From JAFAXA01 sp963777325 (GTDB taxonomy: Bacteria; Pseudomonadota; Alphaproteobacteria; Acetobacterales; Acetobacteraceae), in assembly GCA_963777325.1 (NCBI GenBank), contig CAVZQE010000018.1, forward strand, positions 372,001 to 436,000: a DNA stretch of 64,000 nt, in the 5' to 3' direction. A program made the position numbers and the translations under genes. Every line of letters begins with the position of its first letter. Position 1 is the stretch's first letter. Positions 28,619 to 41,161 of this stretch are shown piece by piece. The notes beneath the pieces were generated by a model, which was given only the letters and a program-made list of their open reading frames with translations, ran no database searches and was not told the DNA's origin.

Positions 28619-30128
28619 ATGGCCGGCGCGGTTCTCGTCATCGATCAAGGCACCACCTCGACCCGTTCGATCGTGTTCGGCGAGGACGCGCTGCCGGTCG
28701 CGATCGCCAAGGAGGAGTTCCCGCAGCACTTCCCGCATCCCGGCTGGGTCGAGCATGACCCGGAGGATCTGTGGCGAACGACGCTCTCCACCGCCCGCGC
28801 CGCGCTCGCGGAAGCGTCGGCGCGCGGGCCTTGCGTCGTGGCGCTCGGCATCACCAACCAGCGCGAGACCACGCTGATCTGGGACCGCAAGACGGGCCAG
28901 CCGATCCATAACGCCATCGTCTGGCAGGACCGCCGCACCGCTCCGGATTGCGCCGCGCTGAAGGCAGACGGCGCCGAGACGCTGGTCGGAGCAGCGCCGG
29001 CCTGCTGCTCGATCCCTATTTCTCCGCGACCAAGATCGCCTGGCTGCTCGACAATGTGCGAGGGCGCGCGCGAGCGGGCGATGCGCGGCGAGCTCGCCTT
29101 CGGCACCGTCGATAGCTTCCTGCTGTGGCGCATGACCAACGGCGCCGTGCATGCGACCGACGCGACCAACGCCTCGCGCACGGCGCTCTACGACATCCGG
29201 GCCGGCGATTGGGACGATGCGCTGCTCGCGCTGTTCCGCGTGCCCCGCTCGCTGCTGCCGGTGGTGATGGATTGCGCCGGCGAGTTCGGCACCGCCGCGC
29301 CGGAGCATTTCGGCGAGGCGCATCGCCGGTGCGCGGCATCGCGGGCGACCAGCAGGCGGCGCTGATCGGCCAGGCGTGCTTCAGGCCGGGCATGGTGAAG
29401 TCGACCTTCGGCACCGGCGCGTTCATCCTGCATCAACACCGGCGAGGAGCCGGTCGCCTCGGCGCACCGGCTGCTCACGACCGTCGCCTACCAGTTCGAG
29501 CGGACGCCGGAGCTACGCGCTGGAAGGCTCGATCTTCTCCGCCGGCGCGACGGTGCAGTGGCTGCGCGACGGCCTCGGCATCGTGCGATCCCCGCCGAAG
29601 GCGGGCCAGCTCGCCGCCGGGTCCGATCCCGACCAGCCGGTCTATCTCGTGCCGGCCTTTGTCGGATTGGGTGCGCCGGTCTGGGACGCGGATGCGCGCG
29701 CGCACGATCGTCGGCATCACGCGCGGCACGACCCGGCGGGAGATCGCCCGGGCCGCCCTCGAGAGCGTCGCGTTGCAGACGCGCGATCTCGTCTGCGCGA
29801 TGCACGCCGATTTCGGTGGCGCGACCAGGCCGGGGCCGTCATCCGCGCCGATGGCGGCATGAGCGCGAGCGACTGGACGATGCAGTGCGTCGCGGACATG
29901 ATCGCGGCTCCGGTGGACCGCCCCGCCGTGCTGGAGACGACCGCCCTCGGCGCCGGCTATCTCGCGGGCTGGCAGGCGGGGCTCTATCCCGCGCCCGGAT
30001 GCGTTCGCGGCGCGGTGGCATCTGGAGCGGCGGTTCTCGCCGGCGATGGACGAGGCGGCGCGACAGGCGAAAGCTCGCGGGCTGGCGGGACGCGGTCGCG
30101 CGCACGCTGTCGCGCCCGCGACCACTGA
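28619..30128 (+). pseudogene. glpK: Glycerol kinase (multiple frameshifts)
   Basis: Glycerol kinase phosphorylates glycerol to sn-glycerol-3-phosphate. The N-terminus is clear: VLVIDQGTTSTRSIVFG, HDPEDLWRTT, GITNQRETTLIWDRKTG and NAIVWQDRRTA. Later parts appear in shifting frames: LLLDPYFSATKIAWLLDN, VDSFLLWRMTNG, GIAGDQQAALIGQACFRPGM, GSIFSAGATVQWLRDG, VPAFVGLGAPVW, RADGGMSASDWTMQ. At least five single-base shifts occur (about 28990, 29055, 29330, 29430, 29700 and beyond). All motifs survive in order, so sequence error is suspected. The start has a poor ribosome site; GTG 28604 is an alternative. It fits functionally with the nearby ugp-type importers. Confidence 0.9.
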
Positions 30129-30134
30129 GGGCGG

Positions 30135-30825
30135 ATGCGCGTCAGTTCCGGTGCGATCCGGCGTTGATCGACCGCCTCGAACGGCCGGTCCGGCGCGGGC
30201 CAAGCTGCCGGATTGGCTGCACGCGATGCCGCGCGAGCGCCTACTCGCATCTGCACGGGACGGATGTGCGCACGGTCAAGCAATGCCCGCCCTTCGTGGA
30301 CGCGATGAGCGCACGGCTTCATCATGCCGCTGCCCTGCGACATCGCCGTCGCGAACGGGAAGCTCTCGTGGGACTGGGATTTGCCGCCGCTGGCCGTGCG
30401 AGGCGCATCCGCGATCTCCGCTCTCGCTTTCACGTGCCCGGCGCAGGTGACCGGCACGCCGTTTCATCGGCGCGAGGAGCGAACGATCGTCAAGTTCAAC
30501 AGCTTCTGGACGATCGAGCTGGAGGAGGGCTATCGCTGTTCGCGACGCATCCGTGAACCGCGACGATCTGCCGTTCCGTTGTTGACGGGATGGTGGACTG
30601 GGATCGTTTTCTCCGACGTGGGCATCCTGTTCCCGGCGTTGGACGACGCGGATTTCGAGGGCGTGCTGCCGCGAGGAACGCCGGTCGCGCAATGCTTCCC
30701 GGTGGGCGCGCGCCGCTGAGCTTGCTGCGTGCCGCCGTTCGCGGCGGGACGCACGAGAAGACGGCGCAGGCGCTGCTGGGCGCGCGGCGTGTACCGCAAG
30801 TCGTTCCGTCGGAAGCGGGCGCGCT
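30135..30825 (+). pseudogene. Conserved hypothetical protein (frameshifted)
   Basis: A protein of about 230 residues can be pieced together from three frames. It starts near MRVQFRCDPALIDRL at 30135 and passes through AYSHLHGTDVRTVKQCPPF, then FIMPLPCDIAVANGKLSWDW, HRREERTIVKFNSFWTIELE, LFATHPVNRDDLPF, a DVGILFPA segment, VLPRGTPVAQCFPV, ending VYRKSFRRKRAR before TGA at 30823-30825. The sequence resembles uncharacterised DUF6065-like proteins; the resemblance is from memory and not certain. It begins 7 nt after glpK, so it may be co-transcribed with it. No catalytic motif is recognised. Confidence 0.65.
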
Positions 30826-30839
30826 GAGCCGCCGAGGTC

Positions 30840-31407
30840 GCGACGCAGCGCACGAGATCGAGCCATAGCTCGCCCTGGGCGAGGTGCGAGCGCCTGCGCC
30901 ACGCGCCCGAACGTGTCGGGCCGGATCGCGCGCGCGGCGGGAGGCGTGCCGGGGCCGTCGAGATCGCCGCCGTCCTGCAGCAGCGTGCCGAGATTGACCG
31001 CGCTTCGTGAGGCGCGGTCGATCGACAGGGCCGCCCGGTAGGCGTCGCGCGCGCTCGCGTGTCCCCGGCTCCTGGCAGGCGACACCCAGCAGAAGCGGGC
31101 GCGGCGATCCGGCCGAGTGCAGGCCTGCCGGTGCGTCCTCGCCTCCGCCTGCCGGTTCAGCGCGCGCAGAGCTGTCCCCGCGCAGCGCGCGGCCGTAGCT
31201 CGGTTCGGCGGCGGTGGCGCGCGAGAAGCAGAGCAGCGCCGCCTCGTGCTTGCCGGCATCGGCGAGAACGCCGCCGATCTCCTCCCAGCCTGCCGCGTGA
31301 TCCGGAAAGCGGGTCAGCAGCGCGCCGAGCGTCGCCTGCGCTCCGGGATCGCCCGCGCGCAGCAGGGCGGCGCAGCGAGCAAAGGCGGCATGCGCCTCGC
31401 CGGGCAT
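30840..31407 (-). pseudogene. Tetratricopeptide-repeat protein (frameshifted)
   Basis: The N-terminal about 75 residues are intact and show TPR-like helix pairs: ALLTRFPDHAAGWEEIGGVL and AGKHEAALLCFSRATAAEPS. The remainder continues in other frames with ARDAYRAALSIDRASRSAVN and LGTLLQDGGDL. At least three indels break it, and its 3' end, close to the convergent gene at 30825, cannot be placed exactly. It starts 10 nt after the DapA-family gene on the same strand. TPR proteins are protein-interaction scaffolds; no partner is apparent. Confidence 0.6.
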
Positions 31408-31416
31408 GGCGCGGCG

Positions 31417-32300
31417 TCAGGCGGCGGCTCGACGGTCCAGCGCACGAAGCGAGGCGGCGACGCGCTGGCCGAGGGCCGGATCGGCTGGTCGCAGCGGCGC
31501 GCGCACCCGGGCGAAACCCGGCTCGTCCGAAAGCGCGGCCAGCGCGGCTTTCAGCACCGGCACGAATGGGTCCACGATCAGATCGATCGCGCGCCGCATG
31601 TCGGCGGCGGCGTCCGCGTTCGTGAACATGGCGCGCACGAGATCGGGCACGAGATTGGCGAGGCCGCAGATCGTGCCGGCGCCGCCCTCGGCGAGCGCGC
31701 GGCCGATATCGGCCTCGTTGCCGATCGTGATCGCGACATCCGGGGCAGCGGCGCGAAAAGCCTGGAAGTCGGCGAACTGGCGCTGCTGTCCTTCACGCCC
31801 GCGACCATGCCGCCGTAGCGCGCGCGCAGCGAAGCGACCGCTCGCGGCGGCACGGCAATGCCCGAGACCTGCGGAATGTGGTAGAGCGTCGCCCGGAGCC
31901 GGTCGTCCGCGACGCCGTCGAGCACGGCGGCGAACGCGTCCTCGATCCCTCTCGCATCCACATCCCGATAGAAATACGGCGGCAGCAACAGGACATGGCG
32001 CAGCCCGAGCGCGAGCGCGCTCTTGGTCAGCGAGACGGCGTCGGGGATCGCCGGAAAGCCCGTGCCAATGCCGATGCGCCCGGCCGGCACGCCGGCGGCG
32101 AGCAGCGCTTCGGTCGCGGCCAGCCGCTCGGCGCCGCTGAAGGAGGTGCCTTCGCCGGTGGTGCCGAACAGCACGACACCGTCGCAGCCCCGGCCGAGCA
32201 GGCTTTGCGCATGCCGCGTCAGCAGGGACTGATCGATGCCGCCCATCGCGTCGAGCGGCGTGACCAGGGCGACCCAGAGGCCGCTGATGCTGTCGGTCAT
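31417..32300 (-). pseudogene. Dihydrodipicolinate synthase (DapA) family protein (one frameshift)
   Basis: The protein of about 293 residues is a class I aldolase (TIM barrel) of the DapA/NAL family. It shows GLWVALVTPLDAMGGIDQ, the VVLFGTTGEGTSFS motif, LLLPPYFYRDVDARGI, the Tyr in ATLYHIPQVSG, and the Schiff-base Lys in MVAGVKDSS. The frame is lost just after that lysine, at about 31770-31790, and resumes as a GNEADIGRALAEGGAGTICG segment to the stop. Non-biosynthetic members act on sugar acids or hydroxy-oxo acids. Start ATG 32300 follows GGAGAAG. It may be catabolic given the sugar-uptake context. Confidence 0.85.
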
Positions 32301-32429
32301 GCTCTTCTCCTGCCGCCCGCCTTGTTGCCCGTCGCGCCTTGCGTGCGTGCGAAGGACCAGAATACGCGGTATTCCCAGACGTGTCGCCCGGACAGAAGAC
32401 AGGGCGCGGCGGATCAGGGGGGAGGCAGG

Positions 32430-33532
<1,103 letters not shown>

Positions 33533-33542
33533 GGCCGTTCGG

Positions 33543-34540
33543 TCACGACGCGGGCGCCATGGGCAGGTTGCGGCGGATGTCCCGCGAGTAGGCGCCGGTG
33601 ATGCTGGCAGTCGCCGGGCGCTCGATCAGGCTCTCCCGGCGCAGCTCCGCGAACGGCTGGTCGGTGTTCAGCAGGCCCAGCGAATAGGCGTATTCCGCGG
33701 CATATCCGCTCAGCAGGACGCGCCAGCTGTAGCCGACATCGCCGAACATGTTGGCGCGGTTGAGGATGCCTGTCGTGCAGTTGTCAGTGACGGTATTGTA
33801 CCACTCCGGATGCATCGCGAGCTGTTGCACCTTATCGAGATAGCTGAGGAACAACGCTTCGCGCGCCGGCGGCGTGAGGTGCAGGCGGTAGAGATAGACG
33901 TGCTCGTGCCTGAGGTCGGTTCGGACGCCGATCAGATCCCGCTCGTCGGCCACGACGTAGAACAGCTCGTAGTGATGGAAGAACCCGGCGATGGTCGAGT
34001 AGCCGACGCCCTTTGCCCGTCGCGTCTCGATCGAGAAGGCGAGATGCCGTCCGTCGCGGAAGCCGAACGTCAGGAACACGTGGGCGATCCAGTCCCCCGC
34101 CCAGTAGGAGCTGACGAGGTCGACGCTCGCCAGATCGTCGAGGGAAAATGCCGCGTCGTAATAGGCCGACGTCGCATCGGTCTCGGACCGGTATGAAAAG
34201 TTTCGGATATGTTGCACGAAGACGGTCCGCCCCTCCCGGCGGATGGTGGCGGGCACCGCGTATTCCGGCTCCCAATCGCGATTGTTCGACGGACGGTCGG
34301 TTGTGTACCAGATCCAAGCGCCAGTATCGGAACGCTCCAGAGGGCGAGGGCGAAGCGGAAGGGCTTGACGACAGCAACGGCCATTGCCAGCGCGACGAAG
34401 GCGAGGGCGAGCAGCGCACGGAGCCAGTCCGGCCCCATAGTCGAGTAGTGCAGCGCCATCGCTCCGAGCAGCGCCGCCACAGCCATGGCGGTGCGGCCGA
34501 GCGCGCGAGTGACGAAGCCTCTCCCTTGGCCGCGTCTCAT
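33543..34540 (-). pseudogene. DUF4105 domain-containing membrane protein (one frameshift)
   Basis: The N-terminus has three hydrophobic segments (ALLGAMALHYSTM, ALLALAFVALAMAVAVV, LALWSVPILALG) and then a periplasmic DUF4105 domain. This includes VQHIRNFSYRSETDATSAYY, WIAHVFLTFGF, LAFSIETRRAKG and TVTDNCTTGILNR, the last with the Asn-Cys typical of this papain-like/LNB family. One base is missing near 34300: WIWYTTDRPSNNRDWEPEYA is encoded in the third frame between the two open parts. The start abuts the preceding lipoprotein gene's stop (TGAATG), so they are co-translated. Biochemical role unknown. Confidence 0.8.
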
Positions 34541-36412
34541 TCAGCGTGCCGGCAGCATCGCGACCGGCGTTTCGCTCGCTTTGTCCGACGCCGCGAGCTG
34601 GAGCAGCAGGATGCGCCGGACTTCCGCGATCGTCGCGGGATTCGACTGCGTCGAATGGCCCGAGCGAACGACGAGTTCGGAGTCTACTCCGTCGATATGG
34701 GCGCTCGCGTAGCGCACGACGCCGTCGCTGCCCTGGGCGATCGGCCCCTCGGTCTGCACCGGAATGATGGAGTGGACATGCACCCCGGGCACGACCGGCA
34801 CCGCCGCGAGCGCCTTGATGAAAGGGCTGTTGGGCGACATGCCGTAGATGCTGCCGAGCTGCGTGCGCGTTGGATCGACCAGGACGTTACCGCCATTGCC
34901 GGTCAGGATTTCCTGCCCGACCTGCCCGACCGCCGCCGGCAGCGTGACCAGACGGCCGATCAGCTGGCTGAACGAAAACGCGGCGATATAACTGCCGCGC
35001 TGCGGCGTTGCTATAAACACGACGCGCTGCACATACGGCAGAGGCTTGACGAAGAGCACGTCGCGCAGCAGCGCGCGTGAGGCGTCGGTCAGCTTCAGGG
35101 AGGCGAGCGGGCGGCGGCTGATCCCGGCCCAAAGCCTGTCGCCCGGATCGATCACCAGCATCTTGGCGAGCAGTCCGCCCTGGCTGTGGCCGATCACGGT
35201 AATGCGGCCGAGCGCGGGGTCGGAAGCGGTCCCGCCGAGCTGACGGACGGCGCCCTCGATCGACCGGCGGAGCTGGAGCGCGGAATAGGGGATGGGATTG
35301 CCGGTGCGTATAAGAGAAGAACCAGAATTCGAAATGGTCGCGGATCTCGGGCACTTCCAGCAGGTCGTTGACCATGTCCGCCCAGCGGAAGGGACTGGAG
35401 GCGGTGCCATGGATGAGGATGACCGGCATCCGGCCGCGCTGATGCGGCTGCAATGCGACGAGCTGGCTGGCGTTCTGGCCGAACAGGCGGCCGTTCAGGA
35501 AACCCGAATACTCGTTCTGCCAGGCCGAGGCCTCCGCCATGCTCAGCGCCCGGGCGGCGGTCTGGTCGTATTCCAGGGGCACTTCTGTCCCGCCCGATCG
35601 TGCGGCCTGTTCGTCGAAGATCGTGTGGATGAGCAGCCTGCCCGTAGGTCTGGGCCGGCGAGCTGGCGCCGTGGAGCATCCATGACCAGGAGAGCAGTTG
35701 GTGGGAACCCGAAGCCGTGGCGCGACTCAAATCCCTGGGCCGCAACCGGGCCGGCCTCAGTCAGGGCCGCAAGGGGCGCGCCGAGGCCGGGATTGCGATA
35801 GATGTTCTGCATTCCTTGGACGGAAAGATTGGGGTCGGCTGGAAGGAAACGAGCGTCCGCCCGGCCCAGCGGAACTGGTCTCTGGTCGACGTCGAGATCG
35901 ATCGTGCCGAAAGGCAGCGTCTGGCGCTCCGAGACGAGTTGGACAGGATGCCTCCGGGGCGGCGAGAAGGCGCAGTGAGGCCCGAGATTGTAGATTCGCA
36001 GGCTTGGCGGAAGCGGGGGTCGTACGGGCTCGGCCGGTCGGCGCCTTCGTCCGGAAACAGGTAGGCGTAGGCGTAGATCGCCGCCGCAAGGAACTCCCGC
36101 CGGGATCCGGTCCGGCACCTTGGAGATAGCTCAGTTCGGCGAGCGCGAACAGGTCGGGCCAGGAGGCAGGCTGGCCGACCACCTCCGCGCGCAGGGCGTC
36201 GATCGCGGCATCCGGATCCTCCTTCCAGCGCTCGATCAGCCCATGCCGCCGTAGCGCGGTAAGCGTCGGTTCGCTCAACGCGTTGCTGGCGAGGGCGCTG
36301 CGGTTGAGTTGATTGTATGCCTCCTGCGTCCCGAGCCGCTCAACGCTCAGCGGAGTCGCGCAGCCGCTGAGCAGCAGCAGAACTGCGAGCAGATCCGCGT
36401 GGCGGCCCTCAC
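34541..36412 (-). pseudogene. Alpha/beta hydrolase lipoprotein (multiple frameshifts)
   Basis: The reconstructed protein of about 620 residues begins with a lipoprotein signal (LAVLLLLSGCATPLSVERLG). A helical region follows (LTALRRHGLIERWKEDPDAA, then AAAIYAYAYLFPDEGAD). The C-terminal alpha/beta hydrolase fold has IPVILIHGTASSPF-type oxyanion residues (here MPVILIHGTASSP), the nucleophile elbow GHSQGG and VIPVQTEGPIAQGSDGVV. The GTG start at 36412 follows GGGAGGC. Frame breaks occur near 36395, 36120, 36010, 35700 and 35300. It probably acts as an outer-membrane-linked esterase or lipase; the substrate is unknown. It is directly followed by the DUF4105 gene. Confidence 0.8.
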
Positions 36413-36468
36413 GACGCCTCCCAAAAGACCGGGCGGCTTGTGAGAGGGATGGCCACCCATGCGCGCCA

Positions 36469-37302
36469 TCAGCCGCCCTTGACGCCGCCGGCGGTCAGGC
36501 CGGCGACGATCTCGCGCTGCATCAGCAGCGTCAGCAGCAGCACCGGCGCCGTGACCAGCAGCGCCGCGGCGGCGAGCGGGCCCCAGCTGATCTGCTCGAA
36601 GGTGAGCACGTTGTAGACCGCGACCGGCAGCGTGCGCGCATCCGGCCGGCGAGCACGACGGCGAAGATGAAATTGTTCCAGCTGAAGATGAACGAGAGGA
36701 TCGTCGCGACCGTGATGCCGGGCCGGGCCAGCGGCAACGCGACGTGGCGGAACGCCTGCCAGATCGTGGCGCCGTCCACGAGCGCCGCTTCCTCGAGCTC
36801 GTTCGGCAATCCCTCGAAAAAGCCGATCATGACACAGACGACGATCGGCACGGTGATCACGAGATGCGTGATGACGAAGCGGCGAGCAGCGTGCCGGTGA
36901 TGTCGAGCCACTGGAACAGCAGGAACAGCGGAACGAGATAGCTGAAGCCCGGCGTGATGCGCGCGACCAGGATGAGCGCGGCGGACGCCGAGGCGCGCGC
37001 CTTGGCGATGCCATAGCCGGCGGGAACGCCGACCAGCAGCGCGAGCGCCGTGGCGGCGAACGAGACGATGATCGAGTTAACGTGTAGCGAGGAAGTTGTT
37101 CTTCGCGAAGACGTCGCGGAAATTGTCGAGCGTCGGCGCGCTCGGGATGAAGACCGGCGGATAGGCCATGTTGTCGGCCTCGTTCTTCAGCGACAGCGAC
37201 AGCATCCACAAGAAGAACAGCATCGCGGGCGAGATCAGCACCAGGACGCGACAAGGCGAGGCCGACTTGCCGCCGAGCCGTCTGAGCCGGTGCGCGGTTC
37301 AT
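36469..37302 (-). pseudogene. Carbohydrate ABC transporter permease, MalG type (multiple frameshifts)
   Basis: A six-helix permease can be followed through several frames: MLSLSLKNEADNMAYPPVF, LDNFRDVFAKNNFL, SIIVSFAATALALLVGVPAG, the EAA loop NELEEAALVDGATIWQAFRH, SFIFSWNNFIFAVVLAG, and the tail LLTLLMQREIVAGLTAGGVK. About five single-base breaks occur. Its ATG at 37302 overlaps the preceding permease stop (ATGA at 37299-37302), supporting an intact operon in the organism. It is the last gene of the binding-protein/MalF/MalG operon. Confidence 0.85.
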
Positions 37303-38213
37303 GCCACGCCTTCCGCCTCGCGCTGCGCGCATCAGCAGCAGCGTGAGACATGATAGGATGAAGAACACGACCACGATCGCCGAGGCGTAGCCGATGTCGT
37401 AGTAGCCGAAGGCCTGCTGATAGAGGTAGATGTTCATCGTCTCGCTCGACGGTGCCGGGGCCGCCGCGTGATGACGAAGATCGTGTCGAACGCCTTCAGG
37501 GCATCGATGGCGCGCAGCATCACCGCGACCATGATGAACGGCCAGACGAGCGGCAGCGTGATGTGGCGGAAGCAATGCCAGGCATTGGCGCCGTCGAGCT
37601 CGCCGCCTCATAGGGCTCCCTCGGCAGGCTCGCGAGGCCGCCGAGCACGATGAGCATGACGAGCGGCGTCCATTGCCAGGTCTCGACCATGACGAGCGTC
37701 GGGATCACGGTCGCGCTGTCATAGACCCAGGTCGAGGGCGGCATGCCGACGAGGTCAGCAGGTAGTTGAGCACGCCGAGCTGCGGGTGGAACATCATCGT
37801 CCAGACCAGCGCGACGGCGACCGGCGTCGCCATCATCGGCAGGATGAAGATCGTTCGCGCAACGCCGCGCAGCGGGAACTGCTGTTGAAACACACCGCCG
37901 CCGCGACCCCGAGGATCGTCGGGAGGACCACGGCGAGCGCGGTGAAGTAGAACGTGCGCACGATCGCCCAGAGGAAGCGTTCGTCGGTCAGCATCCGGCG
38001 ATAGTTCGCGAGGCCGGCGAACGACATCTTGCCGCCGACATGCAAGTCCTGCACCGACATGAAGAGGTGAACACCCAGGGGAACAGCGATGACCGCCGCG
38101 ACGATGATGCCGGCCGGCAGGATGAACAGCCAGTAGCTGCGGGCGTAGTTGCGCCGCGCCGGCCGCAGCGCTCGCGTGGTTTTGGCGGGCAGTGCGGCCA
38201 GGGCGTCCGGCAC
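37299..38213 (-). pseudogene. Carbohydrate ABC transporter permease, MalF type (multiple frameshifts)
   Basis: The N-terminal part is clear: SYWLFILPAGIIVAAVIAVP, then MSVQDLHVGGKMSFAGLANY and FYFTALAVVLPTILGVAAAV. Later frames give IFILPMMATPVAVALVWTMM, LVMLIVLGGLASLPREPYEA (EAA loop), VMLRAIDALKAFDTIFV-like residues and YQQAFGYYDIGYASAIVVVF. The GTG start at 38213 lies 2 nt after the binding-protein stop. The reconstructed end REAEGVA stops at 37299, overlapping the MalG start. At least four indels break the frame as given. Confidence 0.85.
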
Positions 38214-38215
38214 TC

Positions 38216-39533
38216 TCAGCCTTGCAGCGACTTCTCCAGCACGGGCTTGAACGCCTCGGTCGCTTTCTTGAGCTCGGTCGCGGGGTCGGCGCCGCCGATC
38301 ATGTTGGTCAGCGCGACGCCGAACATGTCGCGGAACTCGTTGACCGGGATGATCTCCGGCAGGCCCGGGCGGGCGATCTTGGCGCTGGCGAGCAAGGTCG
38401 CGAGCCATTCTCGTCCGAACGGGCTGTCCGTCAGCAGCGCCGGATCTTGGTAGGTGCTGAGCCGCGGCGAGGCGCCGCCGCCGCTCTCACCAGGTTCAGC
38501 AGCATCTGCTTGCTCGTCGCCCACTGGCAGTAGAGATAGGCGGCGTTCTTGTCCTGGCTCTTGCCGACCACGCCGAGCGCGTCGGTGAATACCGAGCATT
38601 TATGCGCCTTCGGGCCGGCCGGCATCACCGCGAAGCCGACATGGTCGGCGATCTTGGACTTGGTGGATCGACCAGCGGCGGCGTGAAGCCGACGCCGTCC
38701 ATCCACATCGCGATCTTGCCCTGCATGAAGCTGGTCTGGCACTCGTTCCAGTTGAAACCGACGACGCCCGGCGGGGCGCAATCGCGCATGATGGTCTGTA
38801 CATCTGCGCCGCGGCGATCGCGTCCGGCGTGTCGGTCAGCAGCTTCTTGCCGTCCGGCGTCACGGTCTCCTGGTCCTGGCCGAGCAGGAAATTGGTCCAG
38901 ACCGGGACGTTGGCATTCCGCAGGCCGCGTGCGACGAAGCCGTAGGTCTGGCTCGGCTTGTCGGTCAGCGTGCGGGCGGCGGCGAGCATCTCGTCGAAGG
39001 TCTGCGGCACCTCGACGTTCTTCTTCGCGAACAGCTGCTTGTTGTAGTAGATCAGCCAGAAATCGGTCTCGAGCGGAATGGTGTCGAGCACGCCGTCGGG
39101 CTGCGTCGCGGCCTCGAGGCTCGGCTTGCTGAAATCGGCGAAATCGAAATCGGGCGCGGTGAGCTTCGGGTTGGCGAGATAGGGCTGAGATCCTCCAGCC
39201 ATTTGCCGGTGCCGACGATGCGCTTCGAGACATGCAGCGAGTAATGCTGACATCGAAGCTCGGGCGGCCGGTCGAAAGTTCCAGCATCATCTTCTGACGT
39301 TGCTGCTGTTCCGGCATCTGCTCGGAATCGACCTCGATGCCGGTGAGCGCCTCGAACTCCTTCTGATGCTGCTGCAGGTTGTCGGCGCGCGGGTTCTTCG
39401 TCATCGCGACGACGGTCGATTGTCCCTTGCACTGCTTCCAATCGAACCTGGACTGGGCGCCGGCCGTGGCGATCAGGGCGGGCGCGGCGATCAGGGCCGA
39501 GGATGCCTGCAGCAGTGCACGGCGACGAAGCAT
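38216..39533 (-). pseudogene. Extracellular sugar-binding protein of ABC importer (multiple frameshifts)
   Basis: The N-terminal signal (MLRRRALLQASSALIAAPAL) has a twin-arginine look. The mature part follows through several frames: NLQQHQKEFEALTGIEVDSE, LEDLSPYLANPKLTAPDFDF, TIPLETDFWLIYYNKQLFAK, VPQTFDEMLAAARTLTDKPS, GKIAMWMDGVGFTPP, GFAVMPAGPKAHK and AFKPVLEKSLQG at the end. Those are family-1 solute-binding protein features; the exact sugar is unknown. About four frame breaks occur (near 39245, 38805, 38660, 38480). It heads the operon and is divergent from the phospholipase-D-like gene, with about 290 bp between for promoters. Confidence 0.87.
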
Positions 39534-39827
39534 GACGTGGTTTCCCCCACCAATCATTCAGGTCTTGCCGGCTTGGCCGCCGACCGCCCCGTTTGCCCGC
39601 CAGTGTGAGCCAACCGGCCGCCCTCCGCAATCGCGACCGCGCCGGAATCGCGCCGCACCCCGGCGTTCCCGGCCCCGGCATGCAGGCGAATGTTCCGGTG
39701 TTGTTCACGTTCCTTTCAGTCGTGACCGCTACGCTCTCGGCCTAGCGAAGATTCCGGTTTCGCCACGAAGTCTCCACGAAACCGGCTCGATGGCCGGGCA
39801 CGGTCCCGCTACAAGGAGGAACGACGG

Positions 39828-41147
39828 ATGCGCAACGTCCCACGCGGGTTCGGACGTGTGATCGGGCTGGCGGCTCTCTTGTGCGGCCTCGCCGCCTGCG
39901 CGGCGCCCTCGCATGTCGATCCGAGGGCGATCGCCGCGACGGCGCCTCCGACCGAGCAGGAGGCGATCACACGGCTGATGAAAATCAGCAGCCATTTCGA
40001 ACGCCTGCCATTCGTCAGGGGCAACAAGGTCGTGCTGCTGCGCGACGGGCCGGCGACCTATGAAACGATGAAGGATGCGATCGGCGGGGCGACGCGGCGG
40101 ATCGACATGGAGAGCTATCAGTTCGACACCGCCGCCGCCCGCAAGTTCGCCGCGCTGCTGCGCGCAAGAGCGCGCAAGGCGTGCGGGTCCACCTGATCTA
40201 TGATTCCTGGGGGTCGATGGCGGAAAGCGCGGCCTTGTTCGAGCGGCTACGCCGGGGCGGCGTGCAGGTGGTCGCCTATAATCCGCTGGGCGCGGACGGA
40301 AAGATCGATCTCGACCTCAACCGCCGCGATCACCGCAAGCTGCTCGTCGTCGACGGCGCGGTCGCCATTACCGGCGGCGTCAACATCACCGGCGTCTATC
40401 TCAACCCCAAAGGCAGCGCATCCACCGACCCCAACAAGATGGCTTGGCGGGACACCGACGTGCGCATCGAGGGGCCGGTCGTGGCGCAGTTCGAGACACT
40501 GTGGGAGACGACGTGGAAGGAGCAGCGCGGCCCGGCGCTGCCGCCCGCCCCCGCGAGCCCGGCTTGGTGCGCGGTCCCGCGATCGTGCAGGCGGTCGACG
40601 GCGCGCCGGTGGACGACCATCCGGTGATCTACGAGACGCTTCTGTCGGCCTTCGCGCTGGCGAAATCGTCGATCCATCTCACGACCGGCTTCTTCGCGCC
40701 GCCGCCGGAGATGGACCAGGCGCTGCAGGACGCAGCGCGGCGCGGCGTCGATGTCGCGATCGTCGTGCCCGCCGAGAGCGACAGCGACGCGGCCCGCCTG
40801 GCCGGGCGCTCGCACTACGCGGATCTGCTGGGCGCCGGGGTCAGATCTACGAGCGGACGGGCGAGGTGCTGCACGCCAAGACGGCGGTGGTGGACGGGCT
40901 GTGGTCCACGGTCGGCTCTTCCAACCTCGACTGGCGCAGCACGACGCTGAACAATGAGATCGACGCGGTGATCCTGGACCCGGCGTTCGGCCGCGAGATG
41001 GAAGCGATGTTCTCCGGCGACATCGGGGCGTCCAGGCAAATCACCCCCGAAGCATGGGCGCGGCGGGGCTTGGGCGAGCGCATCGGCGAGACCTGTGCCC
41101 GGATGGTCGCCGGGCTGTTGGAGCGGATCGCGGCCGGGCCTACGTGA
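39828..41147 (+). pseudogene. Phospholipase D / cardiolipin synthase-like lipoprotein (three frameshifts)
   Basis: The protein of about 440 residues starts with a lipoprotein-type signal (GLAALLCGLAACAAPSH). It has two PLD catalytic motifs: HRKLLVVDGAVAITGG and HAKTAVVDGLWSTVGSSN. These HxK(x)4D motifs form the phosphatidyl-transfer site, so cardiolipin synthase or another phospholipase D activity is expected. Frame breaks lie near 40165, 40550 and 40840; all flanking sequence is conserved in order. The ATG at 39828 is preceded by AAGGAGGA. It is convergent with the DUF4239 gene. Confidence 0.88.
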
Positions 41148-41161
41148 GGCAGGAAGCGCGC

